Source: Verrucomicrobiia bacterium
Lineage (GTDB): Bacteria; Verrucomicrobiota; Verrucomicrobiia; Limisphaerales; UBA11358
Direction: 5' to 3'
DNA: 64,000 bases
NCBI GenBank assembly: GCA_031290985.1
Contig: JARLJW010000057.1
Location: forward strand, 1 to 64,000
Under the pieces are notes generated by a model. That model was not told the origin of the DNA and ran no database searches. It saw only the letters and a program-made list of their open reading frames with translations. The stretch's first letter is position 1. Each line of letters starts with the position of its first letter. Positions 17,134 through 24,321 of the stretch are shown here, piece after piece. The position numbers and the translations under genes were made by a program.

Positions 17134-17207
17134 GCTGTGAATAAGTTTTGGGAACTATCTTGCCCCTAGCCCTCTATCTGTCCTACCCCTCCCCCTAAAA
17201 TGAGGGC
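17134..17207 (+). promoter_or_regulatory. Second copy of the WYL-type leader
   Basis: GCTGTGAATAAGTTTT (17134-17149), TGTCCTACCCC (17179-17189), CTAAAA (17195-17200) and a GAGGG just before the ATG repeat the leader of the WYL gene. TGTCC lies 29 bases before the ATG in both leaders, and the CTAA block 13 bases before it. The surrounding bases differ, so the match points to functional sites rather than recent duplication. Confidence 0.6.
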
Positions 17208-17492
17208 ATGAAAAGTGAAGAAATCAGAAGCGGAAAACCAGAAGTCCAGCGGTTGGAATGGTGGGAGGTGCTGACGCCGGGAGAACGGAAATTAATTTGC
17301 AGCCTGATGCGGATGTTGCGCGGAGCCAAGCGCAGCCAGTTGCAAGAGGTGGCCATGGCCGCCGCCAAATGGGAGCGCGGCATCGGGTGTTTCATCAAGG
17401 TGCGGCTCATGAATGACCGGAAAACAAGACTGACTATTTCATGCCGGTCAACTTCGCGTACCCGACCAGGTGCTTCTCAAGATCGGGATTGA
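17208..17492 (+). CDS. Small phage-element protein, unknown
   Basis: The 94-aa basic protein has a central helical stretch (GERKLICSLMRMLRGAKRSQLQEVAMAAAKW type, about residues 26-56). A homologue of known function does not come to mind. Its 3' end overlaps the end of the convergent XRE repressor gene by about 60 bases, so the C-terminal third may be poorly constrained. It follows the leader shared with the defence regulator. Helical content and charge would fit a small DNA-binding or regulatory protein, but this is a guess. Confidence 0.45.
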   Translation: MKSEEIRSGKPEVQRLEWWEVLTPGERKLICSLMRMLRGAKRSQLQEVAMAAAKWERGIGCFIKVRLMNDRKTRLTISCRSTSRTRPGASQDRD

Positions 17493-17874
17493 GCGGACAC
17501 TGGCTCCGCAACCACGCAAACGCCTTTTCTGTTTCATGGCTCAATTCCACAACCGGGTAGTCGACTCCAGCCGGGAGGCGCGCGGCGTTAGCAGCCGGCC
17601 GCGAGGTGGCTTTAACCATGATTTCAACCAGCTCGGAGCCCGGACCGACACGGGCGTCCATGCAACGGGCGGCAACGAGTTCTGCCTGGGCCTCGGGTTC
17701 GGTGGCGAACACTTTCAGCAGGCCGATAAAATTTTCGTCGGACAATTCTTGAAATTCACCGCTGAACAGCCGGCTCATGTAGCTCCGGGAGATGCCGCTG
17801 AGCTTGGCGAGGTCGCTCTGGTTAAGCTGGCGACGTTCGGCGCGGCGCTTGAGGGCGGTGCTCAGGTAACTCAT
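17434..17874 (-). CDS. XRE-family (Cro/CI-like) repressor
   Basis: The 146-aa protein has an N-terminal HTH_3 domain: residues 5-60 include LNQSDLAKLSGISRSYMSRLFSG, a textbook helix-turn-helix. The remainder is a short helical domain without the Ser/Lys protease residues of cleavable CI repressors. It is divergent from the sigma-region-4-like gene at 18060 across a 185-base region with palindromes, the usual arrangement of a lysogeny switch. It probably represses the early genes of the element. Confidence 0.8.
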   Translation of the reverse strand: MSYLSTALKRRAERRQLNQSDLAKLSGISRSYMSRLFSGEFQELSDENFIGLLKVFATEPEAQAELVAARCMDARVGPGSELVEIMVKATSRPAANAARLPAGVDYPVVELSHETEKAFAWLRSQCPLNPDLEKHLVGYAKLTGMK

Positions 17875-18059
17875 ATGATTTTCGATTTACGAATCGCGAT
17901 ATACGAATGAATACTCGAACGCCTGCGCCGGATGGTTACTGGCTAACACGAAACCGCTCCGAATGGGGCGCGTTATTTTTTACTCACAGGGTTGCATATT
18001 ACGCAACTGCGCTGGATTTGGGAAGCCGCAACCTGAGTTGACTCTGGCGCAAGTGTGAC
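17875..18059. promoter_or_regulatory. Divergent operator region
   Basis: Candidate operators are CGATT/AATCG (17883-17896) next to a second TACGAAT half-site (about 17902-17908), close to the XRE start, and GTTGC/GCAAC (17991-18007) upstream of the rightward gene. Repeated TACGAAT words spaced about 14 bases apart would suit binding of an XRE dimer. No perfect -35/-10 pair was identified. Confidence 0.4.
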
Positions 18060-18512
18060 ATGAGGCCGGCGATTTCATCTGATCTGCTGTTGCGTTTGAT
18101 GAACGCGACGCCGGAGCAGTATGCCGCCGTAGAACAAGTTTTGTCGTCGGTGATCGTGGAACATCCTGCGTCTGTATCCGAAGACGTGGCGCGAGCGGCG
18201 TTCGCCTTGCTTGTAAAACTGGATGCACGGGGAAAACAAAAGTCTCCAACACCCATGACCGTCTTTCGGCTCTACTGCATCGAGGGCTTGTCGGCGGACC
18301 AGGTGGCCGCGAAATGCCGGTGCGCGAAGGGCACAGTGATGAGCCGGCTGCGCTTTATCGAGCAGGTAACCCACACCAAGCCGGAACAGTTTCGCGCGAT
18401 GTCCGGCCATTTGCAGCGAATCGCGGATGACTACGACTCCAGCGGCGCAAGGGAGATTTACCGTCGCGGGCTGGCCCAATCCGTGCCGGACGGACCGGAG
18501 GACGAAGATTAA
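18060..18512 (+). CDS. Phage regulator with sigma-region-4-like HTH
   Basis: The 150-aa protein carries a helix-turn-helix at about residues 82-112 (YCIEGLSADQVAAKC then AKGTVMSRLRFIE) that resembles sigma-70 region 4 and phage late activators. It lacks a region 2, so it is unlikely to be a full sigma factor. It is the first rightward gene opposite the XRE repressor and is followed by a strong terminator, so it forms its own transcription unit. A role as an early activator or Cro-like regulator is inferred. Confidence 0.65.
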   Translation: MRPAISSDLLLRLMNATPEQYAAVEQVLSSVIVEHPASVSEDVARAAFALLVKLDARGKQKSPTPMTVFRLYCIEGLSADQVAAKCRCAKGTVMSRLRFIEQVTHTKPEQFRAMSGHLQRIADDYDSSGAREIYRRGLAQSVPDGPEDED

Positions 18513-18574
18513 AAATGACCGGCAAAATGACCGGTCATTTCTGCAACAAACGCCCGCATTGACGGGCGTTTTTG
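18513..18574 (+). terminator. Rho-independent terminator after the regulator
   Basis: A perfect 10-bp inverted repeat, AAATGACCGG (18513-18522) with CCGGTCATTT (18531-18540), starts right at the stop codon. A second hairpin follows, ACGCCCG (18550-18556) with CGGGCGT (18563-18569), ending in TTTTT. The second has the classic intrinsic terminator form. Confidence 0.8.
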
Positions 18575-18614
18575 CTTTTCCAAGGTCGCCCAAAATGACC
18601 GCCCCTCCGTTTAC

Positions 18615-18630
18615 AGGTGGCAGCGCCAGT
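18615..18630. repeat. Left-half copy of the mini-hairpin repeat
   Basis: AGGTGGCAGCGCCAGT is identical over 16 bases to 15564-15579 and contains the TGGC-AGC-GCCA palindrome. It lies just upstream of the excisionase-like gene. Confidence 0.5.
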
Positions 18631-18653
18631 CAACAGGTCGCCACTACGAAACA

Positions 18654-18869
18654 ATGAAAGCAGAAAAACTCAAAGCTGAAACCGGAATTGCCCTCCTGGC
18701 ACAACCGTGTGTCACGCGGTTTGAGCTCGCGGCGATGCTGCGCGTCTCGGTGCGCACGGTGGACCGGATGATCGCCGCCAGTGAAATCCGGGTGCGGCGT
18801 ATTCGTGGCAAGGCCGTGCGCTTCCTGCGCTCGGACGTGGAGCAATACCTGAATGGGGGGACACCATGA
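18654..18869 (+). CDS. Excisionase/MerR-like HTH protein
   Basis: The 71-aa protein fits a HTH_17 domain almost end to end: CVTRFELAAMLRVSVRTVDRM is the winged-helix core, followed by a basic wing (RVRRIRGKAVRF) and the terminal helix RSDVEQYL. Such proteins act as excisionases or small regulators in integrative elements. It overlaps the next gene by four bases (ATGA). Confidence 0.75.
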   Translation: MKAEKLKAETGIALLAQPCVTRFELAAMLRVSVRTVDRMIAASEIRVRRIRGKAVRFLRSDVEQYLNGGTP

Positions 18870-19231
18870 ATTCGCGAGAAAAGGGAAAAGTCGGTGAACG
18901 GGAGTTTGCCTCGTTGCTGCGCGAACACGGTTTTGATGCCCGGCGTGGGCAGCAGTTTGCCGGCGGTGCGGACAGTCCCGACGTGGTCAGCGACGCGCTG
19001 GCGTGGCTGCACGTCGAGGTGAAGCGGGTGCAAAACCTGAATCTCACCGATGCCTGTGTGCAGGCCGAGGGCGATTGCGGCGGCAAGCCGTGGATTGTGG
19101 CTCATCGCCGCAATCACGCCCCCTGGCTCATCACGATGCGGGCCGAAACCTTCTTCAATTTCCTTCGCGGCGTGTTGCCGCCGGAGGAGCAACAAAACAA
19201 CAACCAAAACACAGAAAGCAAAAAAGTATGA
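18866..19231 (+). CDS. Putative phage Holliday-junction resolvase-like PD-(D/E)XK nuclease
   Basis: The 121-aa protein begins with GKVGEREFASLLREHGF and continues with SPDVV and HVEVKRV, the E...D...ExK spacing of a compact PD-(D/E)XK fold (E13, D46, E57/K59 approximately). This matches small phage nucleases annotated as Holliday-junction resolvases. It is coupled by ATGA overlaps to the excisionase-like gene and to the following gene, in an early DNA-processing operon. Confidence 0.7.
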   Translation: MNSREKGKVGEREFASLLREHGFDARRGQQFAGGADSPDVVSDALAWLHVEVKRVQNLNLTDACVQAEGDCGGKPWIVAHRRNHAPWLITMRAETFFNFLRGVLPPEEQQNNNQNTESKKV

Positions 19232-19821
19232 GCAACCTCACATTAACCTGCAAAGACAGCGGCGACTTCAAGCCTCATCCCGAAGGCATTCATCCCGCCA
19301 TTTGCGTGGATGTCATGGATCTCGGTCTCGTCGAGACGGATTTCCAGGGCCAGAAAAAGATGGTGAACAAAGTGAAGCTCATGTTCGAGAGTGAGCAGAA
19401 AACCGATGATGGCAAGCCCTGCACGGTGTCGAAGAACTTCACCGCGAGCCTGCATCCGAAGGCGAAGCTGGCGGAGTTCCTTGGCAAGTGGCGCGGCCGG
19501 CCGGTGACGCCGGGCGAATCCATCGACCTCCAGAAGCTCATCGGCGCGAGCTGCACGCTGGTGGTCAGCCACCAGAAAAATCTGGCGGGCAAGACCTACG
19601 CCAGCATTGACGCGGTGAGCAAGCCGACCAAGAAGATGACGGCATCTGGCACCTATGATGCAGTGGCGGCGCGCCAGCGTTACGCCGATTGGAAAGCCAA
19701 ACAGCAGGCGGTGCCTGCACCCCATACGGCTGCGTCGGCAGCAACGTCACCAGCCAATGCGCCCGTCAAAAGCAACGCGGCGCCAGCCGCACCGGACTTT
19801 GATCCCGAAGTCGGCTTCTAA
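19228..19821 (+). CDS. Phage protein, possible ssDNA-binding/recombination partner
   Basis: The 197-aa protein is read from the ATG at 19228, which overlaps the previous stop (ATGA); a longer frame from 19003 would overlap the nuclease almost fully. The N-terminal 140 residues form a beta-rich domain (HPAICVDVMDLGLVE, GASCTLVVSHQKN) like the DUF669-type single-strand-binding proteins encoded next to phage exonucleases. The Ala/Pro-rich tail ends in acidic DFDPEVGF, similar to the acidic tips of SSB proteins. This function is inferred from fold-like pattern and neighbours. Confidence 0.5.
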   Translation: MSNLTLTCKDSGDFKPHPEGIHPAICVDVMDLGLVETDFQGQKKMVNKVKLMFESEQKTDDGKPCTVSKNFTASLHPKAKLAEFLGKWRGRPVTPGESIDLQKLIGASCTLVVSHQKNLAGKTYASIDAVSKPTKKMTASGTYDAVAARQRYADWKAKQQAVPAPHTAASAATSPANAPVKSNAAPAAPDFDPEVGF

Positions 19822-19833
19822 ACCTCTTCCCGT

Positions 19834-19856
19834 CCCTCTCCGCTCGGCGGAGAGGG
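19834..19856. terminator. Intergenic hairpin
   Basis: CCCTCTCCGC (19834-19843) pairs with GCGGAGAGGG (19847-19856) over 10 bp with a TCG loop. No T-run follows (GCGGGAGAAAA), so it may act as an mRNA end-protector or attenuator between the SSB-like and exonuclease genes rather than as a full terminator. Confidence 0.45.
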
Positions 19857-19881
19857 CGGGAGAAAATTACGACATCATCCC

Positions 19882-20673
19882 ATGAAATTATTCTCTCCTG
19901 ATGCGGCCCATTGGTATCAACGCGACGGTGTGCCCCTGCATACTGTCCTTTCAGCCAAGGGCGAACCGCGTCCGACCACGCTCCGCGATGCCCGCAAGCT
20001 CAACCTGTTGCCGAGCGTGACGAACATCCTGGGCGTCATCGCCAAGCCGGAACTAACGGCCTGGCTGCAAGAACAGGCGGTGATGGCGGCGCTGACACTG
20101 CCCCGCCTAGCGGGTGAAACCGAAGATGCGTTCGCCAAGCGCGTCGTCGAGGACTCGCAAACGACGCGCGACGGCGCGGCGGATTTTGGCACGGCCTTCC
20201 ACAACGGCGCGGAGCGCGTCGCAAAAACCTTGGAAGTGGACCGGCAACATCCGGCAGCCGATTGGCTGGCGCATTATCGCGTCTGGTATCAGGGCAATGC
20301 GGCGCTGCTGAATTGGACGGAAAAGATTCTGGTCAATCGCGCGACCGGCTATGCCGGCACGGCGGATTTGTTCATCGACCACATCGTTCACGGGCCGGTG
20401 CTCGTGGATCTGAAAACGATGAAGGTTAAGCCGGGTGCAAAGGCTGCGCCTTACAAGTCCTGGTGTTACCAACTCGCGGCGTATCGCAAGGCGATGGGTC
20501 GGCCGGTGAAGTGCATGAACCTCATCGTCAATTCGAACGAGCCATCCGCGCCGATCGAGCATGTCTGGACTGACGCGGAAATGGAACTGGGCGAATCAGC
20601 CTTTCTGGCGGCGCACCGGTTGTGGGTCATTGAAAAGGGGTACGACCCGACCGTGACGGTCACGGATGTGTAA
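19882..20673 (+). CDS. Phage PD-(D/E)XK exonuclease (RecB/Cas4-like)
   Basis: The 263-aa protein shows the RecB-nuclease core near residues 155-205: GYAGTADLFID supplies the first acidic residue, VLVDLKTMK the D-x-K pair, and YQLAAYRKAM the QxxxY motif of RecB-family nucleases. An upstream His (near residue 111 in FHNGAERVA) fits as well. With the SSB-like and resolvase-like genes it forms a recombination or DNA-degradation module common in phages. No zinc/iron-sulfur Cys cluster is seen, so it is not a true Cas4. Confidence 0.75.
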   Translation: MKLFSPDAAHWYQRDGVPLHTVLSAKGEPRPTTLRDARKLNLLPSVTNILGVIAKPELTAWLQEQAVMAALTLPRLAGETEDAFAKRVVEDSQTTRDGAADFGTAFHNGAERVAKTLEVDRQHPAADWLAHYRVWYQGNAALLNWTEKILVNRATGYAGTADLFIDHIVHGPVLVDLKTMKVKPGAKAAPYKSWCYQLAAYRKAMGRPVKCMNLIVNSNEPSAPIEHVWTDAEMELGESAFLAAHRLWVIEKGYDPTVTVTDV

Positions 20674-20683
20674 AAGGAAACCC

Positions 20684-20830
20684 ATGATTCGCAAACTCGA
20701 CAAACTTTGGTTTCGCCTGCTCGGCAGGTTTTTTCGCTGGACGCTACGGCGCGGCCGGGCGCATTGCCGACGGGAAAAGCAACGCCGGTTCCGCCGGCTG
20801 ATGGCCTCCAGCCGCAACTTCCTGAATTAG
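20684..20830 (+). CDS. Small very basic protein
   Basis: The 48-aa frame starts at an ATG eleven bases after the exonuclease stop with AAAGGAAA in front. It has an amphipathic aromatic N-terminus (KLWFRLLGRFFRW) and a dense Arg/Lys cluster. It could be a nucleic-acid-binding or membrane-active peptide. It is too short to classify; coding status rests on its ribosome-binding site and tight packing. Confidence 0.45.
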   Translation: MIRKLDKLWFRLLGRFFRWTLRRGRAHCRREKQRRFRRLMASSRNFLN

Positions 20831-20847
20831 GTGCGAGCCGCACTGGC
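20831..20847. repeat. Right-half copy of the mini-hairpin repeat
   Basis: GTGCGAGCCGCACTGGC is identical over 17 bases to 15578-15594 and forms a GTGCG/CGCAC hairpin with an AGC loop. It fills the gap between two small genes. Confidence 0.5.
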
Positions 20848-20851
20848 AATT

Positions 20852-21088
20852 ATGGACGTTGTCCTCAATCCCAAAACCGGCCGGTTGCCGGTGCAGGTCG
20901 TGGAACATTTGCACCGGCTGCTTGGCGGTGAGGCGCGAGGGGAAGAAATGATCCTGCGCTTCATCGCCGACCGGTACGGCGCGGCAAATCTGTTTTACCT
21001 GCCGGCGCACGTTGCAAAGGAAATCATCAAGCGGCCTGCGGATTTCATCAGCGCTGCGAAGCAGCATTGCGAACCGGAGTTATTTTAG
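20852..21088 (+). CDS. Small phage-element protein, unknown
   Basis: A 78-aa protein from the ATG at 20852 (MDVVLNPKTGRLPVQVVEHL...). A GTG at 20831 would add seven residues but falls inside a repeated hairpin, so I prefer the ATG. Predicted helical; no family recognised. Position between the exonuclease and primase genes suggests an early-region accessory protein. Confidence 0.5.
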   Translation: MDVVLNPKTGRLPVQVVEHLHRLLGGEARGEEMILRFIADRYGAANLFYLPAHVAKEIIKRPADFISAAKQHCEPELF

Positions 21089-21120
21089 CCACCGATCGGC
21101 ACATATCCATGATTAAGCAT

Positions 21121-21459
21121 TTAGCGCGAAGTGGCACGGTCGCGAAGTCGCCATTGATAAATGGCCACAAACACAATCATCTCCAGCGCCAGGGGAAGAA
21201 GTGGAAACAAAATGATGCCGGAAGCGAACGTCGTTTCCTCTCGATAGCCGTGGAACACAATTCCAATCAACACACATATCAGATCAGCCGTCACCGTCAG
21301 CACAATCAAGGTGTTGATCCAAATAAAGATGAGGCACAGCCGACGGGACCAAAGACGCGGACCGGCAATGAGACAGGTAACCACCACCAAGGCATTGGCC
21401 GTAAACAGTGAAGGACTGATGTTGGTAACCCAGTCCATCAATGCCAGAAAGGTACCCAT
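21121..21459 (-). CDS. Putative multi-span membrane protein (antisense accessory gene)
   Basis: This minus-strand frame encodes at least three hydrophobic spans (around FTANALVVVTCLIAG, CLIFIWINTLIVLTV and ILFPLLPLALEMIVFVAIY) and ends in a basic tail. The start is uncertain: I give the ATG at 21459, but the frame stays open and hydrophobic upstream, so a GTG near 21583 is possible. It is the only leftward gene in the early region and its composition differs from its neighbours, as expected for a phage moron. Superinfection exclusion is one possible role. Confidence 0.5.
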   Translation of the reverse strand: MGTFLALMDWVTNISPSLFTANALVVVTCLIAGPRLWSRRLCLIFIWINTLIVLTVTADLICVLIGIVFHGYREETTFASGIILFPLLPLALEMIVFVAIYQWRLRDRATSR

Positions 21460-21566
21460 GCCCCGAACATACGCCGCATGAAGAAAACGACAAGGTAAAA
21501 CCAAAATCAGAACTTTCTGCAGATGGCATCCAGTTTTCACAACAAAGAACGCAACGAGAATAAAGA

Positions 21567-22556
21567 ATGAATGACCCACGGCATATCGCCACAAGCATTG
21601 TCGGCGCGGTGGACTGGCAGACAGAAGTCTCCGGCTTCTGTCGTTGTCCGGGCGAGTCGTTGCACACGCATCCCACGGGCAAGAAGGATTGCCGCGTGAG
21701 CGTGGATGGTGCGCCAACGATTTATTGTTTTCATGCCTCGTGCGCGGTGGCAGTGGCCACAGCAAATTTGCGGCTGCGCCGCGAATTAAACACCTCGCCC
21801 TGGTCTTTGACGCTGCCCGGTGGGCGCGTGCTGCGAAATGGAGACGTCCTGCAGTCGAGCGGCACGGTACTGCCGCGTGAAGTCATTCAGGCCCGCGCCA
21901 AGGCCGAAGGCCGCGATGCAGACGAGCAGTTGATTTTGGAAACCTTGAAAACGCTCGCCGAGCGTTTCAAGCCGGAGTTGTTTGAATCCTTTCGCTGGCC
22001 GTTCGCACAAATCATTGCCGATTCGCCCCTGCTGGTTTCCGAGCGGGATGCCGAAGATCAATTCCGCACCTGGCTAAAGCTCTGGCCGGCGCATTGTCAC
22101 GTTTGGATCGGCGACGTTTACAGTTCGGGCAAGCCGGAACACCGGACGAATTTCCGGCCGGTGGCCGAGTGGTATCAGATCGGGCCGGTCATGGGCAATT
22201 TCACCTGCGGTTCGTCGTTCAAGCCGGGAAGTTTCCAGCGTAGCAACGCGAACTGCAACGGCACGCGCTTCATGGTCATCGAGTCGGACACGCTGCCGAA
22301 GGATGAGGTGGGCGCGATCTTCGCATATCTGAACCGGCGGCTGCGGTTCAACCTGCACGCCATTATCGACACTGCCGGCAAGTCGTTGCATGGCTGGTTT
22401 GATGCGCCGCGCACACCGCGCATTGAGGCGCAGTTGAAGGCCGTGCTGACGACCTTCGGCTGTGACCCAAAACTTTTCACCTATTCCCAGCCGGTGCGTG
22501 TGCCTGGCGCATATCGGGATGGCCGGCTGCAACGAATCATCTGGCTGAAGGATTAA
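21567..22556 (+). CDS. Phage primase-like replication protein
   Basis: The 329-aa protein has an N-terminal Cys/His cluster (C25, C27, H33, H35, C42, C54, H56, C59) resembling primase zinc ribbons. Its C-terminal part fits archaeo-eukaryotic primase motifs: an acidic VIESD strand near residue 238, KSLHGWF near 273, and SQPVRVPGA near 308. The next gene, two bases away, is a RepA-like helicase, which gives a self-contained initiation module. Primase assignment is inferred from motifs and the partner gene. Confidence 0.65.
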   Translation: MNDPRHIATSIVGAVDWQTEVSGFCRCPGESLHTHPTGKKDCRVSVDGAPTIYCFHASCAVAVATANLRLRRELNTSPWSLTLPGGRVLRNGDVLQSSGTVLPREVIQARAKAEGRDADEQLILETLKTLAERFKPELFESFRWPFAQIIADSPLLVSERDAEDQFRTWLKLWPAHCHVWIGDVYSSGKPEHRTNFRPVAEWYQIGPVMGNFTCGSSFKPGSFQRSNANCNGTRFMVIESDTLPKDEVGAIFAYLNRRLRFNLHAIIDTAGKSLHGWFDAPRTPRIEAQLKAVLTTFGCDPKLFTYSQPVRVPGAYRDGRLQRIIWLKD

Positions 22557-22557
22557 G

Positions 22558-23595
22558 ATGGAAATCAAAACCTTCACACCACTCGAACAGGTTGAGCCCG
22601 CCGTGGATTTGGGCGCGGTGTCACCGCCACTGCCGGATATTTGTTTTCTGGCGGAGTTCGCGGTGAATCTGCCGGTGGCACCGCCCCAAATCATCGAGGG
22701 CATTTTGCACCAAGGATGCAAAATGATCCTGGGCGGCACGTCGAAGTCGAACAAGTCCTGGTGCTTGCTCGACCTGGCCTTGTCGGTCGCGAGCGGTCAG
22801 CCGTGGTGGGGACGGCGCTGCACGAAGCTGCCGGTGGTTTATATCAATTTTGAGCTGCAGCCGTGGGCGCTGGCGGAGCGTATCAACGCGCTGTGCGCGG
22901 CCCGGCCGGACTGCAAAGGGCTTGGGCGGTCGCTGGCACTCTGGAATCTGCGCGGGCATAACGCCGATCTGACCTTGCTCCGGCCCAAGCTGGAGGAGCA
23001 ACTGGCCAAGCATCAGTTCGGGCTGATCATCCTCGACCCGGCTTACAAGGTTCTCGGCAATCGGGATGAGAATGCGAATGGCGAGATCGCCAGCTTGATG
23101 AATGAGTTTGAGGCGATGGCGCAAAAGACGGGCGCGGCCATCGTGGTCGCGCACCATTTCGCCAAAGGTGACAGCACGGCCAAGAATGCGCTCGACCGCA
23201 TGAGCGGCGCCGGTGCCTGGGCGCGTGATCCGGACAGCATTATGGTGCTGACGCCGCACGAGGAGCCGGACTGTTTCACGGTCACCAGCATCCTCCGCAA
23301 TCTGCCCCAGCTCCCCGAGTTCGTGGTCGCGTGGGACTTTCCGCTCATGCGCGTGGCCGGTGATTTGAACCCGGATGCGCTGCGCCGGCCCCAGGCCAAA
23401 AACAAGGTCTGTTCGGACAAGGAATTCATCGAGCAACTGGTCCCGGTGACGCCAACTGCACGCGGCGACATTGTCGCCAAGGCCGCTGGAATCGCCATTT
23501 CACGCGGCAGCGCGGATCGCTACCTAAAACGGCTGACCGAGGCAGGATTAATCTGCTCTGGCGGAGGGCTTTACTGGAAAAAGAACTCTGAATAA
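22558..23595 (+). CDS. RepA-like replicative helicase (AAA_25 family)
   Basis: The 345-aa RecA-fold ATPase has Walker A (ILGGTSKSNKS) at residues 57-67 and a Walker B strand LIILDPAY around 158-165, followed by VVAHHFAKGD. This is the layout of RSF1010 RepA-type hexameric helicases. A short winged-helix-like segment lies at the C-terminus (GDIVAKAAGIAISRGSADRYL). Its start follows the primase stop by one base with an AAGG motif upstream. It probably loads at the element's own origin. Confidence 0.8.
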   Translation: MEIKTFTPLEQVEPAVDLGAVSPPLPDICFLAEFAVNLPVAPPQIIEGILHQGCKMILGGTSKSNKSWCLLDLALSVASGQPWWGRRCTKLPVVYINFELQPWALAERINALCAARPDCKGLGRSLALWNLRGHNADLTLLRPKLEEQLAKHQFGLIILDPAYKVLGNRDENANGEIASLMNEFEAMAQKTGAAIVVAHHFAKGDSTAKNALDRMSGAGAWARDPDSIMVLTPHEEPDCFTVTSILRNLPQLPEFVVAWDFPLMRVAGDLNPDALRRPQAKNKVCSDKEFIEQLVPVTPTARGDIVAKAAGIAISRGSADRYLKRLTEAGLICSGGGLYWKKNSE

Positions 23596-23662
23596 GCAGG
23601 CATTTTCTCAGTTTCTCACATCCCTATAAATAAATGAGAGCAAACCAAAAGACAGGCAGAGA

Positions 23663-23700
23663 GGCAGGGACAACCCTCCTTGGGGTCGGGTTGCCCTGCC
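23663..23700. other. Hairpin before the terminase genes
   Basis: GGCAGGG and CAACCC (23663-23676, separated by one A) pair with GGGTTG and CCCTGCC (23688-23700), giving 13 bp with a single bulge. There is no T-run. It sits in the 132-base gap between the replication module and TerS, where cos or pac sites are often found. A packaging site, terminator or processing site are all possible. Confidence 0.45.
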
Positions 23701-23727
23701 GTCACTGCCAATGGAGTGCGTAAAATT

Positions 23728-24321
23728 ATGACGAACACTTTTGAACAACAGCCACGGGAATCAACCAAGGCATTTGCAGCTTTCAAGATCTATCTCGACC
23801 TCGGGCCGAACCGGTCACTGGTGGTCGCGGCGGCAAAGATGGGTTGCAGCAAGCGGCGGATGGAATGGTTGAGCCGTAAATACGACTGGCCAGCCAGAGT
23901 CGCGGCGCGGGATGCGCATGTGGCTGATCTAGAACGGCAGGCCATTGAACGATTGGCGGTCGAGAAAGCTGTCGAGTGGTGGCAGCTCCACGAACCGGCC
24001 CGCCGTCAGGCGTGGCTGGAGGCCGAAGAAGCCATTGCCATGGTGCGCGAAGCGCGCGAGCGGTGGCGGAAGTCAGGCCGGACACCCGGCTTTGAAGGCA
24101 TGGCGCGGATGCTGGATTTGGCGTTCAAGTTGAAGCAGTTCGCGGCCGGAATGCCGAGCGAGATCAAAGAGGTTCACAATCTCCATGCCGGCAAGGTGTC
24201 CGTGGAATGGGAGGAAGCGATTCGTAAGGCATATCAGGTTGAAGTCCTCCCGGACGGGCATCAAGCAAATCAACCGGCCCCGAAAGGTGAAACCATTGTG
24301 GACGCAGAGGTGGTTTCATGA
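23728..24321 (+). CDS. terS: Terminase small subunit-like protein
   Basis: The 197-aa protein directly precedes and overlaps TerL by four bases. Its N-terminus (STKAFAAFKIYLDLG, then ACR-like helix-turn-helix SLVVAAAKMGCSKRRMEWLS) is a Terminase_2-like DNA-binding module. A long helix (about 95-135) and a C-terminal segment ready for TerL contact follow. The ATG at 23728 is preferred over an upstream TTG because GGAG lies ahead of it. It should recognise the packaging site. Confidence 0.7.
   Translation: MTNTFEQQPRESTKAFAAFKIYLDLGPNRSLVVAAAKMGCSKRRMEWLSRKYDWPARVAARDAHVADLERQAIERLAVEKAVEWWQLHEPARRQAWLEAEEAIAMVREARERWRKSGRTPGFEGMARMLDLAFKLKQFAAGMPSEIKEVHNLHAGKVSVEWEEAIRKAYQVEVLPDGHQANQPAPKGETIVDAEVVS

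Noticed and set aside
19003-19227. Longer N-terminus for the SSB-like gene
   Set aside because: It would overlap the nuclease gene for 225 bases and is Arg/Gly-rich shadow sequence; the ATGA junction at 19228 is normal coupling.
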